64,000 nucleotides of DNA from an uncultured Flavobacteriales bacterium (GTDB lineage Bacteria; Bacteroidota; Bacteroidia; Flavobacteriales_E; Vicingaceae): positions 9,491 to 73,490 of the forward strand of contig CALCHN010000003.1 of the NCBI GenBank assembly GCA_937901255.1, written 5' to 3'. How positions within the stretch are numbered: position 1 is the stretch's first letter; every line of letters begins with the position of its first letter. Below, piece after piece: positions 52,378 to 60,389 of the stretch. The position numbers and the translations under genes are program-made. Below the pieces are notes generated by a model that saw only the letters and a list, made by a program, of their open reading frames with translations, was not told the origin of the DNA and did no database searches.

Positions 52378-53352
52378 ATGGATAAACTGACTAACTTCAT
52401 TCATATTATTGAAGAAGCAATTAAAAAAAATGCTTTTAAGAAACAACCTCAATCGCTTTATGATCCTATAAATTATACACTTTCATTAGGTGGAAAAAGA
52501 ATTCGTCCGGCATTACTTTTATTGGCAAATGATTTATTTAACGGTAAACCCGAAAAAGCTATCAATGCGGCATTAGCGATAGAAGTATTTCATAATTTTA
52601 CCTTGGTTCATGATGATATTATGGACAATGCTCCAATAAGAAGAGGGAAGCCAACTGTTTTTAAAAAGTGGGATGTAAACACCGCCATTTTATCCGGAGA
52701 TGTAATGTTGGTGGAAGCTTATCAGCTATTAGCTGCTTGTGAAGCTTCTGTATTGCCAGAACTTCTAAAACTGTTTAATAAAACCGCAGTAGAAGTTTGC
52801 GAAGGACAACAATATGATATGCTTTTTGAGAAAGCTGCTGACGTTACCATTGATGATTATTTGAAAATGATAGAACTGAAAACAGCAGTTTTGTTAGGGG
52901 CTAGCCTGAAAATGGGAGCAATTATAGCAGGAGCATCAAAAAGTGATGCTAAGCATTTTTATGAATTTGGTAAAAACATAGGCGTTGCTTTTCAGTTGAT
53001 GGATGATATTTTAGATGTTTACGGAAACCCAGAAAAATTTGGCAAACAAGTAGGTGGAGATATTTTAGCCAATAAAAAAACATATTTGTTGCTAAAAACC
53101 ATGGAATTAGCCAACGGAGCGTTAAGAAAAGAGCTAGAATTTTGTTTGAACTCTAAAACCTTATCTCCCGAAAATAAAATTACTCGAGTAAAATCCATCT
53201 ACAATCAATTAAAGATTAAAGAAAAATCTATTGATGAGATGAACCACTTCTACAATACAGCTATTGCTCACTTAGATAGCATTGAAGCTCCAAAAGAGAA
53301 AAAAGCTATTTTTGAAAATTTCGCTAAAAAATTGATGCATAGAAAACAGTGA
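52378..53352 (+). CDS. Polyprenyl synthetase (all-trans)
   Basis: A 324-residue isoprenyl diphosphate synthase. First Asp-rich motif LVHDDIMDNA (about 81-90) with LGGKRIRPALLLL before it, GDVMLVEAYQLL, CEGQQYDM, and the second motif FQLMDDILDVYGN (about 205-217). It condenses IPP with an allylic diphosphate to make chains for quinones or carriers. The residues just before DDxxD (HNFTLVH) do not allow a safe prediction of chain length. Sequence MDKLTNFIHIIEEAIKKN is the natural start, 10 bp after the epimerase stop. The last codon region overlaps the GTG that could be a longer start of the next gene. Confidence 0.94.
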   Translation: MDKLTNFIHIIEEAIKKNAFKKQPQSLYDPINYTLSLGGKRIRPALLLLANDLFNGKPEKAINAALAIEVFHNFTLVHDDIMDNAPIRRGKPTVFKKWDVNTAILSGDVMLVEAYQLLAACEASVLPELLKLFNKTAVEVCEGQQYDMLFEKAADVTIDDYLKMIELKTAVLLGASLKMGAIIAGASKSDAKHFYEFGKNIGVAFQLMDDILDVYGNPEKFGKQVGGDILANKKTYLLLKTMELANGALRKELEFCLNSKTLSPENKITRVKSIYNQLKIKEKSIDEMNHFYNTAIAHLDSIEAPKEKKAIFENFAKKLMHRKQ

Positions 53353-53396
53353 TTGAAATAAAAGGATTATCTTGCATTCGTTTTAATCCGTTTATT

Positions 53397-54317
53397 ATGA
53401 GAAAATTAATCAGTTATTTTATTCTAATTATTGCATTTATTGCTTGTTCGCAAGCAGATAAAGGCAATTATGAATCTTCTAATGCTCAATATGAGGCTGA
53501 AGTAGAAGAAATGTCACCAACTGAAAAAAATGGTTTTATATCTTCTTCGGCAGCTAAAGAAAGCAGCGATACCACTCGAAAGTTTATTCGTACTGCCGAA
53601 ATGAAATTTAGGGTTAAAGATGCTTATAAAACATCCATGACCTTAGAAAATATAGCACTAAAATTTGAGGGATTTGTTACATATACCTATCTGGAAAGTG
53701 TTACTGACCGAACAGAAATTACTCCCATAAGTGCGGATTCATCATTAGAAACAATTTACTATACTGTAAAAAATGATATTACCATAAGAGTTCCTAATTA
53801 CAATTTAGACACCACTTTACGAACCATAGCTCATTTTATTGACTACTTGGATTATAGAACCATTAAAGCTCAGGATGTATCGCTTGATTTATTAGCCAAC
53901 CAAATGGCGGAAAAAAGAATTTCAAAGCATACGGAAAGGTTGACTGATGCCATAGATGGTAAAGGTAAAAAGTTGAAAGAAACAACTTATGCTGAGGAGA
54001 GTCTTTATAACAAAGAAGCAGAAAAGGAAAAGAGTATTTTATCGTCATTAAGTATTAAAGATAAAATTGAGTTTAGTACTATTTATTTGAATATCTATCA
54101 ACGTCAGGCAATAAAAAGAACAGTTATTGAAAACCACAAAAACATTGATAAATATGAACCTGATTTGTTGGCACAGATTGGAGAATCATTAAAAACAGGT
54201 TGGTACGTTTTAAAAGTCATTATTATTGGCTTGGTAAAGATTTGGCCTTTATTTTTAATAGGAATAGTTATTTGGTTGGTGATTAAAAAGTTTGCGATTA
54301 GAAAGAAAGATAAATGA
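53397..54317 (+). CDS. DUF4349-family lipoprotein
   Basis: A 306-residue lipoprotein from ATG 53397 (MRKLISYFILIIAFIACSQ, lipobox FIAC, Cys about 17). An upstream GTG at 53349 would put 16 residues ahead of the signal peptide and is unlikely. The mature part holds RKFIRTAEMKFRVKDAYKT, FEGFVTYTYLES and ITIRVPNYNLDTTLRTIAHF, then a coiled-coil region and one C-terminal membrane helix (about 275-298, KIWPLFLIGIVIWLVIKK). This matches DUF4349 proteins, which are thought to be envelope-associated; function unproven. Confidence 0.85.
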   Translation: MRKLISYFILIIAFIACSQADKGNYESSNAQYEAEVEEMSPTEKNGFISSSAAKESSDTTRKFIRTAEMKFRVKDAYKTSMTLENIALKFEGFVTYTYLESVTDRTEITPISADSSLETIYYTVKNDITIRVPNYNLDTTLRTIAHFIDYLDYRTIKAQDVSLDLLANQMAEKRISKHTERLTDAIDGKGKKLKETTYAEESLYNKEAEKEKSILSSLSIKDKIEFSTIYLNIYQRQAIKRTVIENHKNIDKYEPDLLAQIGESLKTGWYVLKVIIIGLVKIWPLFLIGIVIWLVIKKFAIRKKDK

Positions 54318-54344
54318 CAACTATTTTCTTAAAACTTTCCTAAA

Positions 54345-54525
54345 GTACGAGCTAAGTTTTGTGTTGGCAAAGAGGGCGGTTACTTAGGTCGAGTAAACAC
54401 AATCCTTTATAAAAATAGTATTTTTGATGTAGTAATTTTTTAAAACAAAATCACTAAGCCCTCTGCTAAAATAACAACGCTACAGCTTAGCGCTTAGGGT
54501 GAGATGTATTTGGTACAATTGAAAA
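54345..54525. repeat. GAGCTAAGTTTTGTG / TTACTTAGGTCGAGTAAA element (empty copy)
   Basis: GAGCTAAGTTTTGTG (54349-54363) then TTGGCAAAGAGGG, and TTACTTAGGTCGAGTAAA (54380-54397), followed by TATAAAAATAGTATTTTT, CTGCTAAAATAACAACG and CAGCTTAGCGCTTAG. The same order of blocks is at 32430-32600. The right end GGTACAATTGAA (about 54512) matches the sequence after the small gene at 32634-32939. Confidence 0.7.
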
Positions 54526-54581
54526 TGAAAGATACTTTTATTACTAAAAAATTAATTAAGCACTAAACCTACATACAAGTT

Positions 54582-55850
54582 ATGAAAATACAAGTTATAG
54601 AAAGAATGAACAAAGTTATGAGGTATTTAACAATAAGTTTAAAACGCAATAGCATTATTGTGGTTAGTTTAATACTAATTCATTTTTTTATATTTAACAA
54701 TGTTTGTATGTCACAAAATGTAAATATACCTGATGCTAATTTTAAAGCTGCATTACTTTCAGACCCTAATATTAATACAAATATGGACAATGAAATACAA
54801 GTTTCAGAAGCATCTGCATTAACTGGTACATTAAATGTATTTAATTCCGGTATTTTTGATTTAACAGGTATTGAGGCATTTACATCTATTACAGGGTTAG
54901 ATTGCTCACTTAATATTTTAAGTAGTTTAGATCTTTCAGCCAATACGGCACTTACTTATTTGGAATGTACCTCTAATCAATTAACCAGTTTAAATATTTC
55001 AGCAAATACAGGTCTTGTTACTTTGTTCTGTGGGTATAATCAATTAAGTACTTTAGATGTTTCAACTAATACAGCCCTTACTTCGTTGTATTGCATCCAA
55101 AATCAATTAACTACCTTAGATGTTTCAACCAACACTTCACTTACTTTTTTAGGTTGTGGTTATAATCAATTAAGTACTTTAAATGTTTTTAATAATACCA
55201 ACCTCACAGAATTACAATGTCATAATAATCAACTTACTAATATAGATGTTTCTAATAATACAGGGTTAGCTAAATTGTTTTGCTATAGTAATCAGTTAGC
55301 TAATTTGAGTCTTTCGAATAATACATCTCTTGTAGAATTGTTTTGTGGAAGCAATCAATTAACTGGTTTAGATATTACAGCAAATATTTCACTTTCTTTT
55401 TTAAGTTGTTCAAATAATAATTTGAATAATTTAAATATTAAAAATGGAAACAATGTGAATTTTGTAGTCTTTACAGCAGTTAATAATTCTAATCTGAGTT
55501 GTATAGAGGTTGATGATGTGGCATTTATGAATAATAATTGGTCGAATGCAAAAGATTCAGGGGCAATATACAGTGAAAACTGTTCCGTTTCAATAGAAGA
55601 GGTGGAAAACTTCAATCATGTTTTAATTTATCCGAACCCAGTTTATGACGATAAGTTTACAGTACGTTTTGACCGACTGGTATTTGCTCAAATAACTATA
55701 TATTCTGTTGAGGGGAAGCAATTATTAGTTAGCCAAGTTAAAAATACCAATGTATTTGAGTTGTCTATTTCAATGTTGCCTAAAGGATTGTACATGGTTG
55801 AAATAAAAAGCCATGATAAGAAATCAGTTAAAAAATTAATTAAGAATTAA
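54582..55850 (+). CDS. T9SS cargo: leucine-rich-repeat surface protein, type-A sorting domain
   Basis: A 422-residue secreted protein. The signal peptide is long from the first ATG (SIIVVSLILIHFFIFNNVCMSQ); starts at residue 8 or 13 (MNKVM, MRYLT) are also possible. About 60-320 consists of roughly 21-residue LRR units of the type LTSLNISANTGLVTLFCGYNQ, with a recurring Cys, as in BspA/internalin-like Bacteroidetes proteins. A type-A sorting domain closes it (about 345-422: LIYPNPVYDDKFTV, GKQLLVSQV, PKGLYMVEI, KKLIKN). Probably an adhesin. The upstream region is the GAGCTAAG element. Confidence 0.88.
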   Translation: MKIQVIERMNKVMRYLTISLKRNSIIVVSLILIHFFIFNNVCMSQNVNIPDANFKAALLSDPNINTNMDNEIQVSEASALTGTLNVFNSGIFDLTGIEAFTSITGLDCSLNILSSLDLSANTALTYLECTSNQLTSLNISANTGLVTLFCGYNQLSTLDVSTNTALTSLYCIQNQLTTLDVSTNTSLTFLGCGYNQLSTLNVFNNTNLTELQCHNNQLTNIDVSNNTGLAKLFCYSNQLANLSLSNNTSLVELFCGSNQLTGLDITANISLSFLSCSNNNLNNLNIKNGNNVNFVVFTAVNNSNLSCIEVDDVAFMNNNWSNAKDSGAIYSENCSVSIEEVENFNHVLIYPNPVYDDKFTVRFDRLVFAQITIYSVEGKQLLVSQVKNTNVFELSISMLPKGLYMVEIKSHDKKSVKKLIKN

Positions 55851-55862
55851 AAATAATAAATT

Positions 55863-55913
55863 ATGAAAAGACAACTTATAACAAGAATTTTATTAATCTC
55901 TCGTACGAGCTAA
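55863..55913 (+). pseudogene. Truncated gene start interrupted by a repeat
   Basis: ATG 55863 opens MKRQLITRILLISRTS and stops at 55911-55913. Its first 27 bases resemble those of the LRR gene start at 54582 (ATGAAAATACAAGTTATAG versus ATGAAAAGACAACTTATAA). The frame runs into the GAGCTAAG repeat, which supplies the stop. This looks like the 5' stub of a former gene. Confidence 0.35.
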
Positions 55914-56018
55914 GTTTTGTGCTGGCAAAGAGGGGGAAATAAAAAAACAGATAAATAGTAACACTACCCCTTGTAAGAGCTAAGTTTTGTGTTGGCAAAG
56001 AGGGAGGTTACTTAGGTC
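55903..56018. repeat. Two further GAGCTAAGTTTTGTG copies
   Basis: Copies at 55907-55934 (GAGCTAAGTTTTGTG then CTGGCAAAGAGGG) and at 55977-56004 (same with TTGGCAAAGAGGG), the second followed by TTACTTAGGTC (56008-56018). They are direct repeats 70 bp apart and run up to the 3' end of the ABC-F gene. Confidence 0.75.
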
Positions 56019-56025
56019 AAAAAAA

Positions 56026-57948
56026 TCAATCCACCAACCTTTTCAACTCTTCTTGAGCTTTTTCCCAATCATTTTCCGCAGTTTCTAATTCTTTTTTAAG
56101 TGCAGTAAATTCATCTACTAATTCCTGAGAATAAGTGGCTGGATCTAAAAGTTGCTCATTTATTTTTTTAATTTTCTCTTCCAATTTAGTAATTAAATCT
56201 TCTGATTTCTTAACTGCATTTTCTACTTTTCTAAGTTCTCTATCTTTATTTTTTCTTTCTTCGTAACTGAGTTTATTTTCAGAAGTAGTACTTTTTTGTT
56301 CGGCTACTTGCTTTTCTTTTCTTTCAAATTCTTTAATAGAATCCACTTTTTTAGATTTCAGGAATTCATAAACATCTCCTAAGAATTGTTTTACATTTCC
56401 GTTAGTAAATTCGTACATTTCGGTAACCAATCCATCCAGAAAATCCCTATCGTGAGAAATAACTATTAACGTTCCATCATAGCGTTTTAAAGCAGCTTTC
56501 AGAATTTCTTTAGATTTAATGTCTAAGTGGTTGGTAGGCTCATCGAGTACCAATAAGTTTACCGGTTCTAGCAATAATTTACACAACGCTACCCTTGCTC
56601 TTTCTCCACCGGAAAGTACTTTGATTTTTTTATCAGCATCTTCGCCACCAAACATAAAAGCACCTAATAAATTTCTTACTTGTTTTCTAATTTCTCCGTG
56701 AGCTACTTTATCTATAGTTTCAAAAACAGTCAACTCTTTATCTAATTCTTCAGCTTGGTTCTGAGCAAAATAAGCCAACTTAACTTGATGCCCTAGTTTT
56801 AACTCTCCTTGGTGTTCTAATTCACCAACAATAATTTTACTCATGGTGGTTTTACCTTCACCATTTTTACCTACTAAAGCTACTTTTTTACCTTTTTCAA
56901 TAAAAAAGTTTACATCTTTAAAAACTTGTTTGTCGCCAAAGCTTTTAGCAATATTTATAGCTTCTACAACCACTTTTCCGGAGTGTGGAGCAGGAGGAAA
57001 ATAAAAACGCATAGAAGTGGTATCTTCTTCTTCAATTTCTATTCGGTCTATTTTGTCGAGTTGCTTAACTCTACTCTGCACCTGAACAGCTTTGGAGGCT
57101 TTCGATCTAAATCTTTCAATAAATTTTTCGGTATCTTGTATTTGTTTTTGCTGATTGTTGTAAGCAGCAACTTGTTGTTCTCTACGTTCTTTTCTTAACT
57201 CTAAATACTTGGAATAATACGCTTTATAATCGTGTACTTTTCCTAAGGTAATTTCTATGGTTCGGTTAGTAACATTATCCAAAAAAGCTTTATCGTGAGA
57301 TACCAAAACCACACCTCCCGGATAGGTTTTTAAGAAATCTTCTAACCATTGTATAGACTCAATATCTAAGTGGTTGGTAGGCTCATCGAGCAATAATACA
57401 TCCGATTTAGTAAGTAAAATTTTAGCTAATTCAATACGCATTCTCCAACCACCACTAAATTCATCTGTAAGTCGGGTAAAATCTTTTGGAGTAAAACCCA
57501 ATCCTTTTAAAATAGTTTCGCAATCGGCATCAATAGAAAAACCACCCAACACATTTAATCTTTCGTTGTAATCATTCAAATGATTTAACAAATCTAAATA
57601 ACTGTCAGATTCATAATCCTCTCGAGTAGCTAATTGGTGATTAATTTCATCAATTTTAGCGTTGATATCATTCACTTCCTTAAAAACAGATTTGGTTTCA
57701 TCAATAACGGTATTTCCGGAAATAAAATCCATATCCTGAGGCAAGTAGCCAACAGTAAAGCCTGCCGGGGTAGAAATAGTTCCACTATCGGGCTCTTGCT
57801 CACCTGCCATAATTTTTAACAAGGTGGATTTTCCAGCACCATTTTTTCCTACTAAACCAATTCTATCGGTTTTATTTACAATAAAAGAAATGCCATCAAA
57901 TAGATAGCGTTCTCCAAAACTTACGGTTAAATCATTTACTCCTAACAT
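56026..57948 (-). CDS. ABC-F family ATPase (ribosome-associated)
   Basis: A 640-residue soluble protein with two ABC domains and no membrane part. Domain 1: GLVGKNGAGKSTLLKIMAG, signature EFSGGWRMRIELAK, LLLDEPTNHLDIESIQWLE; a linker about 240-320 with KFIERFRSKASKAVQVQSR (the P-site tRNA interaction motif region); domain 2: ALVGKNGEGKTTMSKIIVG, LSGGERARVALCK, LLVLDEPTNHLDIKSKE. The C-terminus (about 530-640) is a coiled coil. This is the Uup/YdiF/EttA group, which acts on stalled ribosomes rather than in transport. Confidence 0.94.
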   Translation of the reverse strand: MLGVNDLTVSFGERYLFDGISFIVNKTDRIGLVGKNGAGKSTLLKIMAGEQEPDSGTISTPAGFTVGYLPQDMDFISGNTVIDETKSVFKEVNDINAKIDEINHQLATREDYESDSYLDLLNHLNDYNERLNVLGGFSIDADCETILKGLGFTPKDFTRLTDEFSGGWRMRIELAKILLTKSDVLLLDEPTNHLDIESIQWLEDFLKTYPGGVVLVSHDKAFLDNVTNRTIEITLGKVHDYKAYYSKYLELRKERREQQVAAYNNQQKQIQDTEKFIERFRSKASKAVQVQSRVKQLDKIDRIEIEEEDTTSMRFYFPPAPHSGKVVVEAINIAKSFGDKQVFKDVNFFIEKGKKVALVGKNGEGKTTMSKIIVGELEHQGELKLGHQVKLAYFAQNQAEELDKELTVFETIDKVAHGEIRKQVRNLLGAFMFGGEDADKKIKVLSGGERARVALCKLLLEPVNLLVLDEPTNHLDIKSKEILKAALKRYDGTLIVISHDRDFLDGLVTEMYEFTNGNVKQFLGDVYEFLKSKKVDSIKEFERKEKQVAEQKSTTSENKLSYEERKNKDRELRKVENAVKKSEDLITKLEEKIKKINEQLLDPATYSQELVDEFTALKKELETAENDWEKAQEELKRLVD

Positions 57949-58033
57949 GGGTGCGAAATTACAAATTTAATTGATGTGTAAATTTACAAATGTGAGGATG
58001 TGTAGATTTCTAATTTCTACTCTTTAAAAATCA

Positions 58034-58102
58034 ACTCACCCCCAAGTTATCTGGTGATAACTTTTCCACCTCTCTTTAAAAAGAGTGGGTTAGGGGGAGA
58101 GT
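58034..58102. repeat. CACCCCCAAGTTATC / CCTCTCTTT repeat, copy 3
   Basis: CTCACCCCCAAGTTATCTGG, TGATAACTTTTCCACCTCTC and a following TTTAAAAAGAGTGGGTTAGGGG complete this copy. It lies in the 267-bp gap between ABC-F and the DUF983 gene, which holds no gene. Confidence 0.75.
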
Positions 58103-58215
58103 TCTAATTATCTCCATTCTTAAGTATTATTGCTATTATTCAACTTGTGTTTTCTTTTGTTTGAATGCAAAAGTGAATTTCGGATCTCTAATTTCTAGCC
58201 TCCAATCAGAAATAT

Positions 58216-58629
58216 ATGAGTAACTTTGTGGTGTTTAAAATCAGCAAAATGTTATCAAGTATTCTAGGGCTTAAATGTCCAAAGTGTAGAAAAGGAGATC
58301 TTTTTACACATAAAAACATGTACAGAGTTAAAGGTTTTTTTGATATGCCGAAAGAATGTCCGAATTGCGGACAAGATTTTGAGCCTGAAAGTGGTTTTTA
58401 CTTTGGAGCCATGTATGTGAGTTATGGACTGACGGTAGCTTTGAGTGTTGCTGTTTTTGCCATAACTATAATTTTTGATATTTATTCTTTAGGCTTATTT
58501 TTATTGCTAAATGGCATTGCGTTGCTGGTTTTACTGCCTTATATTTTTAGAGTTTCTAGGTCTATTTGGATAAGCATTATTGTAAAATATGACCCTCCCA
58601 AACAAGATGATGAAAAAGCACAAGCATAA
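58216..58629 (+). CDS. DUF983 family membrane protein with zinc ribbon
   Basis: A 137-residue protein. A four-Cys zinc ribbon LKCPKCRKGDLF ... ECPNCGQDFEPESGFYFGAMYVSYG (about 17-75) precedes two membrane helices (about 75-97, 102-122). This is DUF983, function unknown. ATG 58216 is used; a second ATG at 58249 (MLSSILGLKCPKC) would fit the family equally well. Its 3' end overlaps the start of the next gene. Confidence 0.85.
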   Translation: MSNFVVFKISKMLSSILGLKCPKCRKGDLFTHKNMYRVKGFFDMPKECPNCGQDFEPESGFYFGAMYVSYGLTVALSVAVFAITIIFDIYSLGLFLLLNGIALLVLLPYIFRVSRSIWISIIVKYDPPKQDDEKAQA

Positions 58630-59260
58630 AATTGTTGTTGAAAAAACAGCGCATTATTATTCCTTAGGAAATATTTCTACAGCAAAAACGCTATGGTTTG
58701 TATTGCATGGTTATGGTTATAATGCCAATTATTTCATTCATAAATTTGATGTAATTGCTGATGAAGAAAACTTTGTTGTAGCTCCAGAGGGACTATCTAA
58801 GTTTTATACTTCTGGTTTAAGTGGAAGAGTTGGAGCAAGCTGGATGACCAAAGAAAATCGTGAAGATGAAATCCAAGACTACCTGAATTATTTGAACAGT
58901 TTGTATGAAACATTACTCAGCCAAATAGATTTAACCGAGGTTAAAGTAAATATTATCGGGTTTTCGCAAGGAGGAGCAACAGCAGCAAGGTGGGTAAGTG
59001 ATAACAAAATTAATTGTGCTAATTTAATATTATGGGCAAGTGTTTTTCCTGATGATATGGAGTTTGAAATATTAAAAACACAAACCAACTCTTTTTTGTT
59101 GTATGGTGATGATGACGAATATGTAACACAAGAAAGAATTGATAAGCAAAAAGCTATTCTTGAAAAAGCGAATATCAATTGTAAATTAATTGAGTTTAAA
59201 GGCAAACACGATGTGCCTGCTGAAGTGCTCCAAGAGCAATGCAAACTGAATAATTGGTAG
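58607..59260 (+). CDS. Alpha/beta hydrolase, carboxylesterase/phospholipase type
   Basis: A 217-residue serine hydrolase from ATG 58607 (MMKKHKHKIVVEK). Oxyanion WFVLHGYGYNANYF (about 27-40), nucleophile elbow GFSQGGATAARW (Ser about 117), acid in LYGDDDEYV (about 165-173) and His in KGKHDVPAE. These match the phospholipase/carboxylesterase family. The frame is also open from ATG 58589. It overlaps the DUF983 gene by over 20 bp, so they are probably coupled. Confidence 0.88.
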   Translation: MMKKHKHKIVVEKTAHYYSLGNISTAKTLWFVLHGYGYNANYFIHKFDVIADEENFVVAPEGLSKFYTSGLSGRVGASWMTKENREDEIQDYLNYLNSLYETLLSQIDLTEVKVNIIGFSQGGATAARWVSDNKINCANLILWASVFPDDMEFEILKTQTNSFLLYGDDDEYVTQERIDKQKAILEKANINCKLIEFKGKHDVPAEVLQEQCKLNNW

Positions 59261-59321
59261 ATAATAAAACTTCATTAACCACATAGGTGCTGTGTTAAAA
59301 AGTAAAAATAAAATCTAATTT

Positions 59322-59391
59322 GACTCACCCCTAAGTTATCTGGCGATAACTTTTTCCCCTCTCTTTAAAGAGAGGGGGTTAGGGGGAGAGT
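59322..59391. repeat. CACCCCTAAGTTATC / CCCCTCTCTTTAAAGAGAGGGG repeat, copy 4
   Basis: CTCACCCCTAAGTTATCTGG, CGATAACTTTTTCCCCTCTC and TTTAAAGAGAGGGGGTTAGG complete the element; the second hairpin is a perfect palindrome CCCTCTCTTTAAAGAGAGGG. It lies between convergent hydrolase and YitT genes and could act as a terminator for both. Confidence 0.8.
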
Positions 59392-59428
59392 GGTTAAATA
59401 AACATTTTCTCAAACTATATTATTCAGC

Positions 59429-60316
59429 TTAAAAAAACAATTTTCTTTTATAAGGTTCTCCATTAATATACCTACTAGAACCAAGTAACTCTGTGGCTTC
59501 CATTACTATCATTAAAGCTTTTGGATCAGCAGAATGAACCATAGTTTTGAGGACATTAATTTTGCTGTTATCAACTACAATAAAAATTATGTTTTTATGG
59601 TTGGAGTTGTATAAGTCGTTGCCTTGCATTAATGTTCCTGTTATACCGAGTTCTTCTGTAATTTTTTGCTGTATTTTTTCTGGGTTATCTAGTGCAATAT
59701 GTACAATTTTTTGATGTTTGCTTCCAGTAAGTAATAAGTTAATCAATTTAGCACTTACATAAATGCTTATCAAACTCCACAATGCCAATTCAATATCTTT
59801 AAAAACTACTCCAGCAGCTACAACCACAAGAGCATCGAGGATAAGAATAGCATCTCCGGTTTTAATATTGGCTTTTTCATTTAAAATTTTGGCAATAATA
59901 GTTCCTGCCCCGGCAGAAGATTCTCCTTTAAAAATTAATCCTAAACCAATACCAACAAAAACTCCCCCATAAAGTGACGATAATAAGGTGTTATCACTAA
60001 AAGCAGCAATAGCATATATTTCACCAAGTAAATCAACAAAAAGAGCAATTATAACAATAGTGATGATAGTTCTAATGGCAAATTTTTTCCCTAAATAATT
60101 TAGACTAAGTAACAAAAGAGGAATATTCACTAGCATTAAAATTACTCCCGTAGGCAATTCAAATAAATGATGAAGAATAATGGAAAGTCCGGCAATACCA
60201 CCGGTTGCAATTTTATTTGGAATAAGAAATCCAACCATTCCTGTAGCTAAAAATATAGCTCCAACAATTATGAATAAATAATTTTTTAGTTCAGCTTTTA
60301 AGGAATCATCAGACAT
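59429..60316 (-). CDS. YitT family membrane protein
   Basis: A 295-residue integral membrane protein with five or six helices (about 12-34, 45-68, 75-96, 105-128, 145-170, 175-195) and a C-terminal cytoplasmic DUF2179 domain (about 210-285: EKIQQKITEELGITGTLMQG, IIFIVVDNSKINVLKTMV). Motifs GTGMVGF-like ATGMVGFLIPNKIATGGIAGLSIILHH and SSAGAGTIIAKIL fit the YitT family, whose role is unknown. Confidence 0.9.
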   Translation of the reverse strand: MSDDSLKAELKNYLFIIVGAIFLATGMVGFLIPNKIATGGIAGLSIILHHLFELPTGVILMLVNIPLLLLSLNYLGKKFAIRTIITIVIIALFVDLLGEIYAIAAFSDNTLLSSLYGGVFVGIGLGLIFKGESSAGAGTIIAKILNEKANIKTGDAILILDALVVVAAGVVFKDIELALWSLISIYVSAKLINLLLTGSKHQKIVHIALDNPEKIQQKITEELGITGTLMQGNDLYNSNHKNIIFIVVDNSKINVLKTMVHSADPKALMIVMEATELLGSSRYINGEPYKRKLFF

Positions 60317-60389
60317 TGTAATTCATTTTTTTGTCGAGCAAAATAAGTAAATACAAAAAGATTAAAAGATGTTATTTGTCATATTAAAA

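Noticed and set aside
54900..55480. Regularly spaced repeats as CRISPR
   Set aside because: The roughly 63-bp periodicity is coding LRR sequence with variable bases, not identical direct repeats with spacers.
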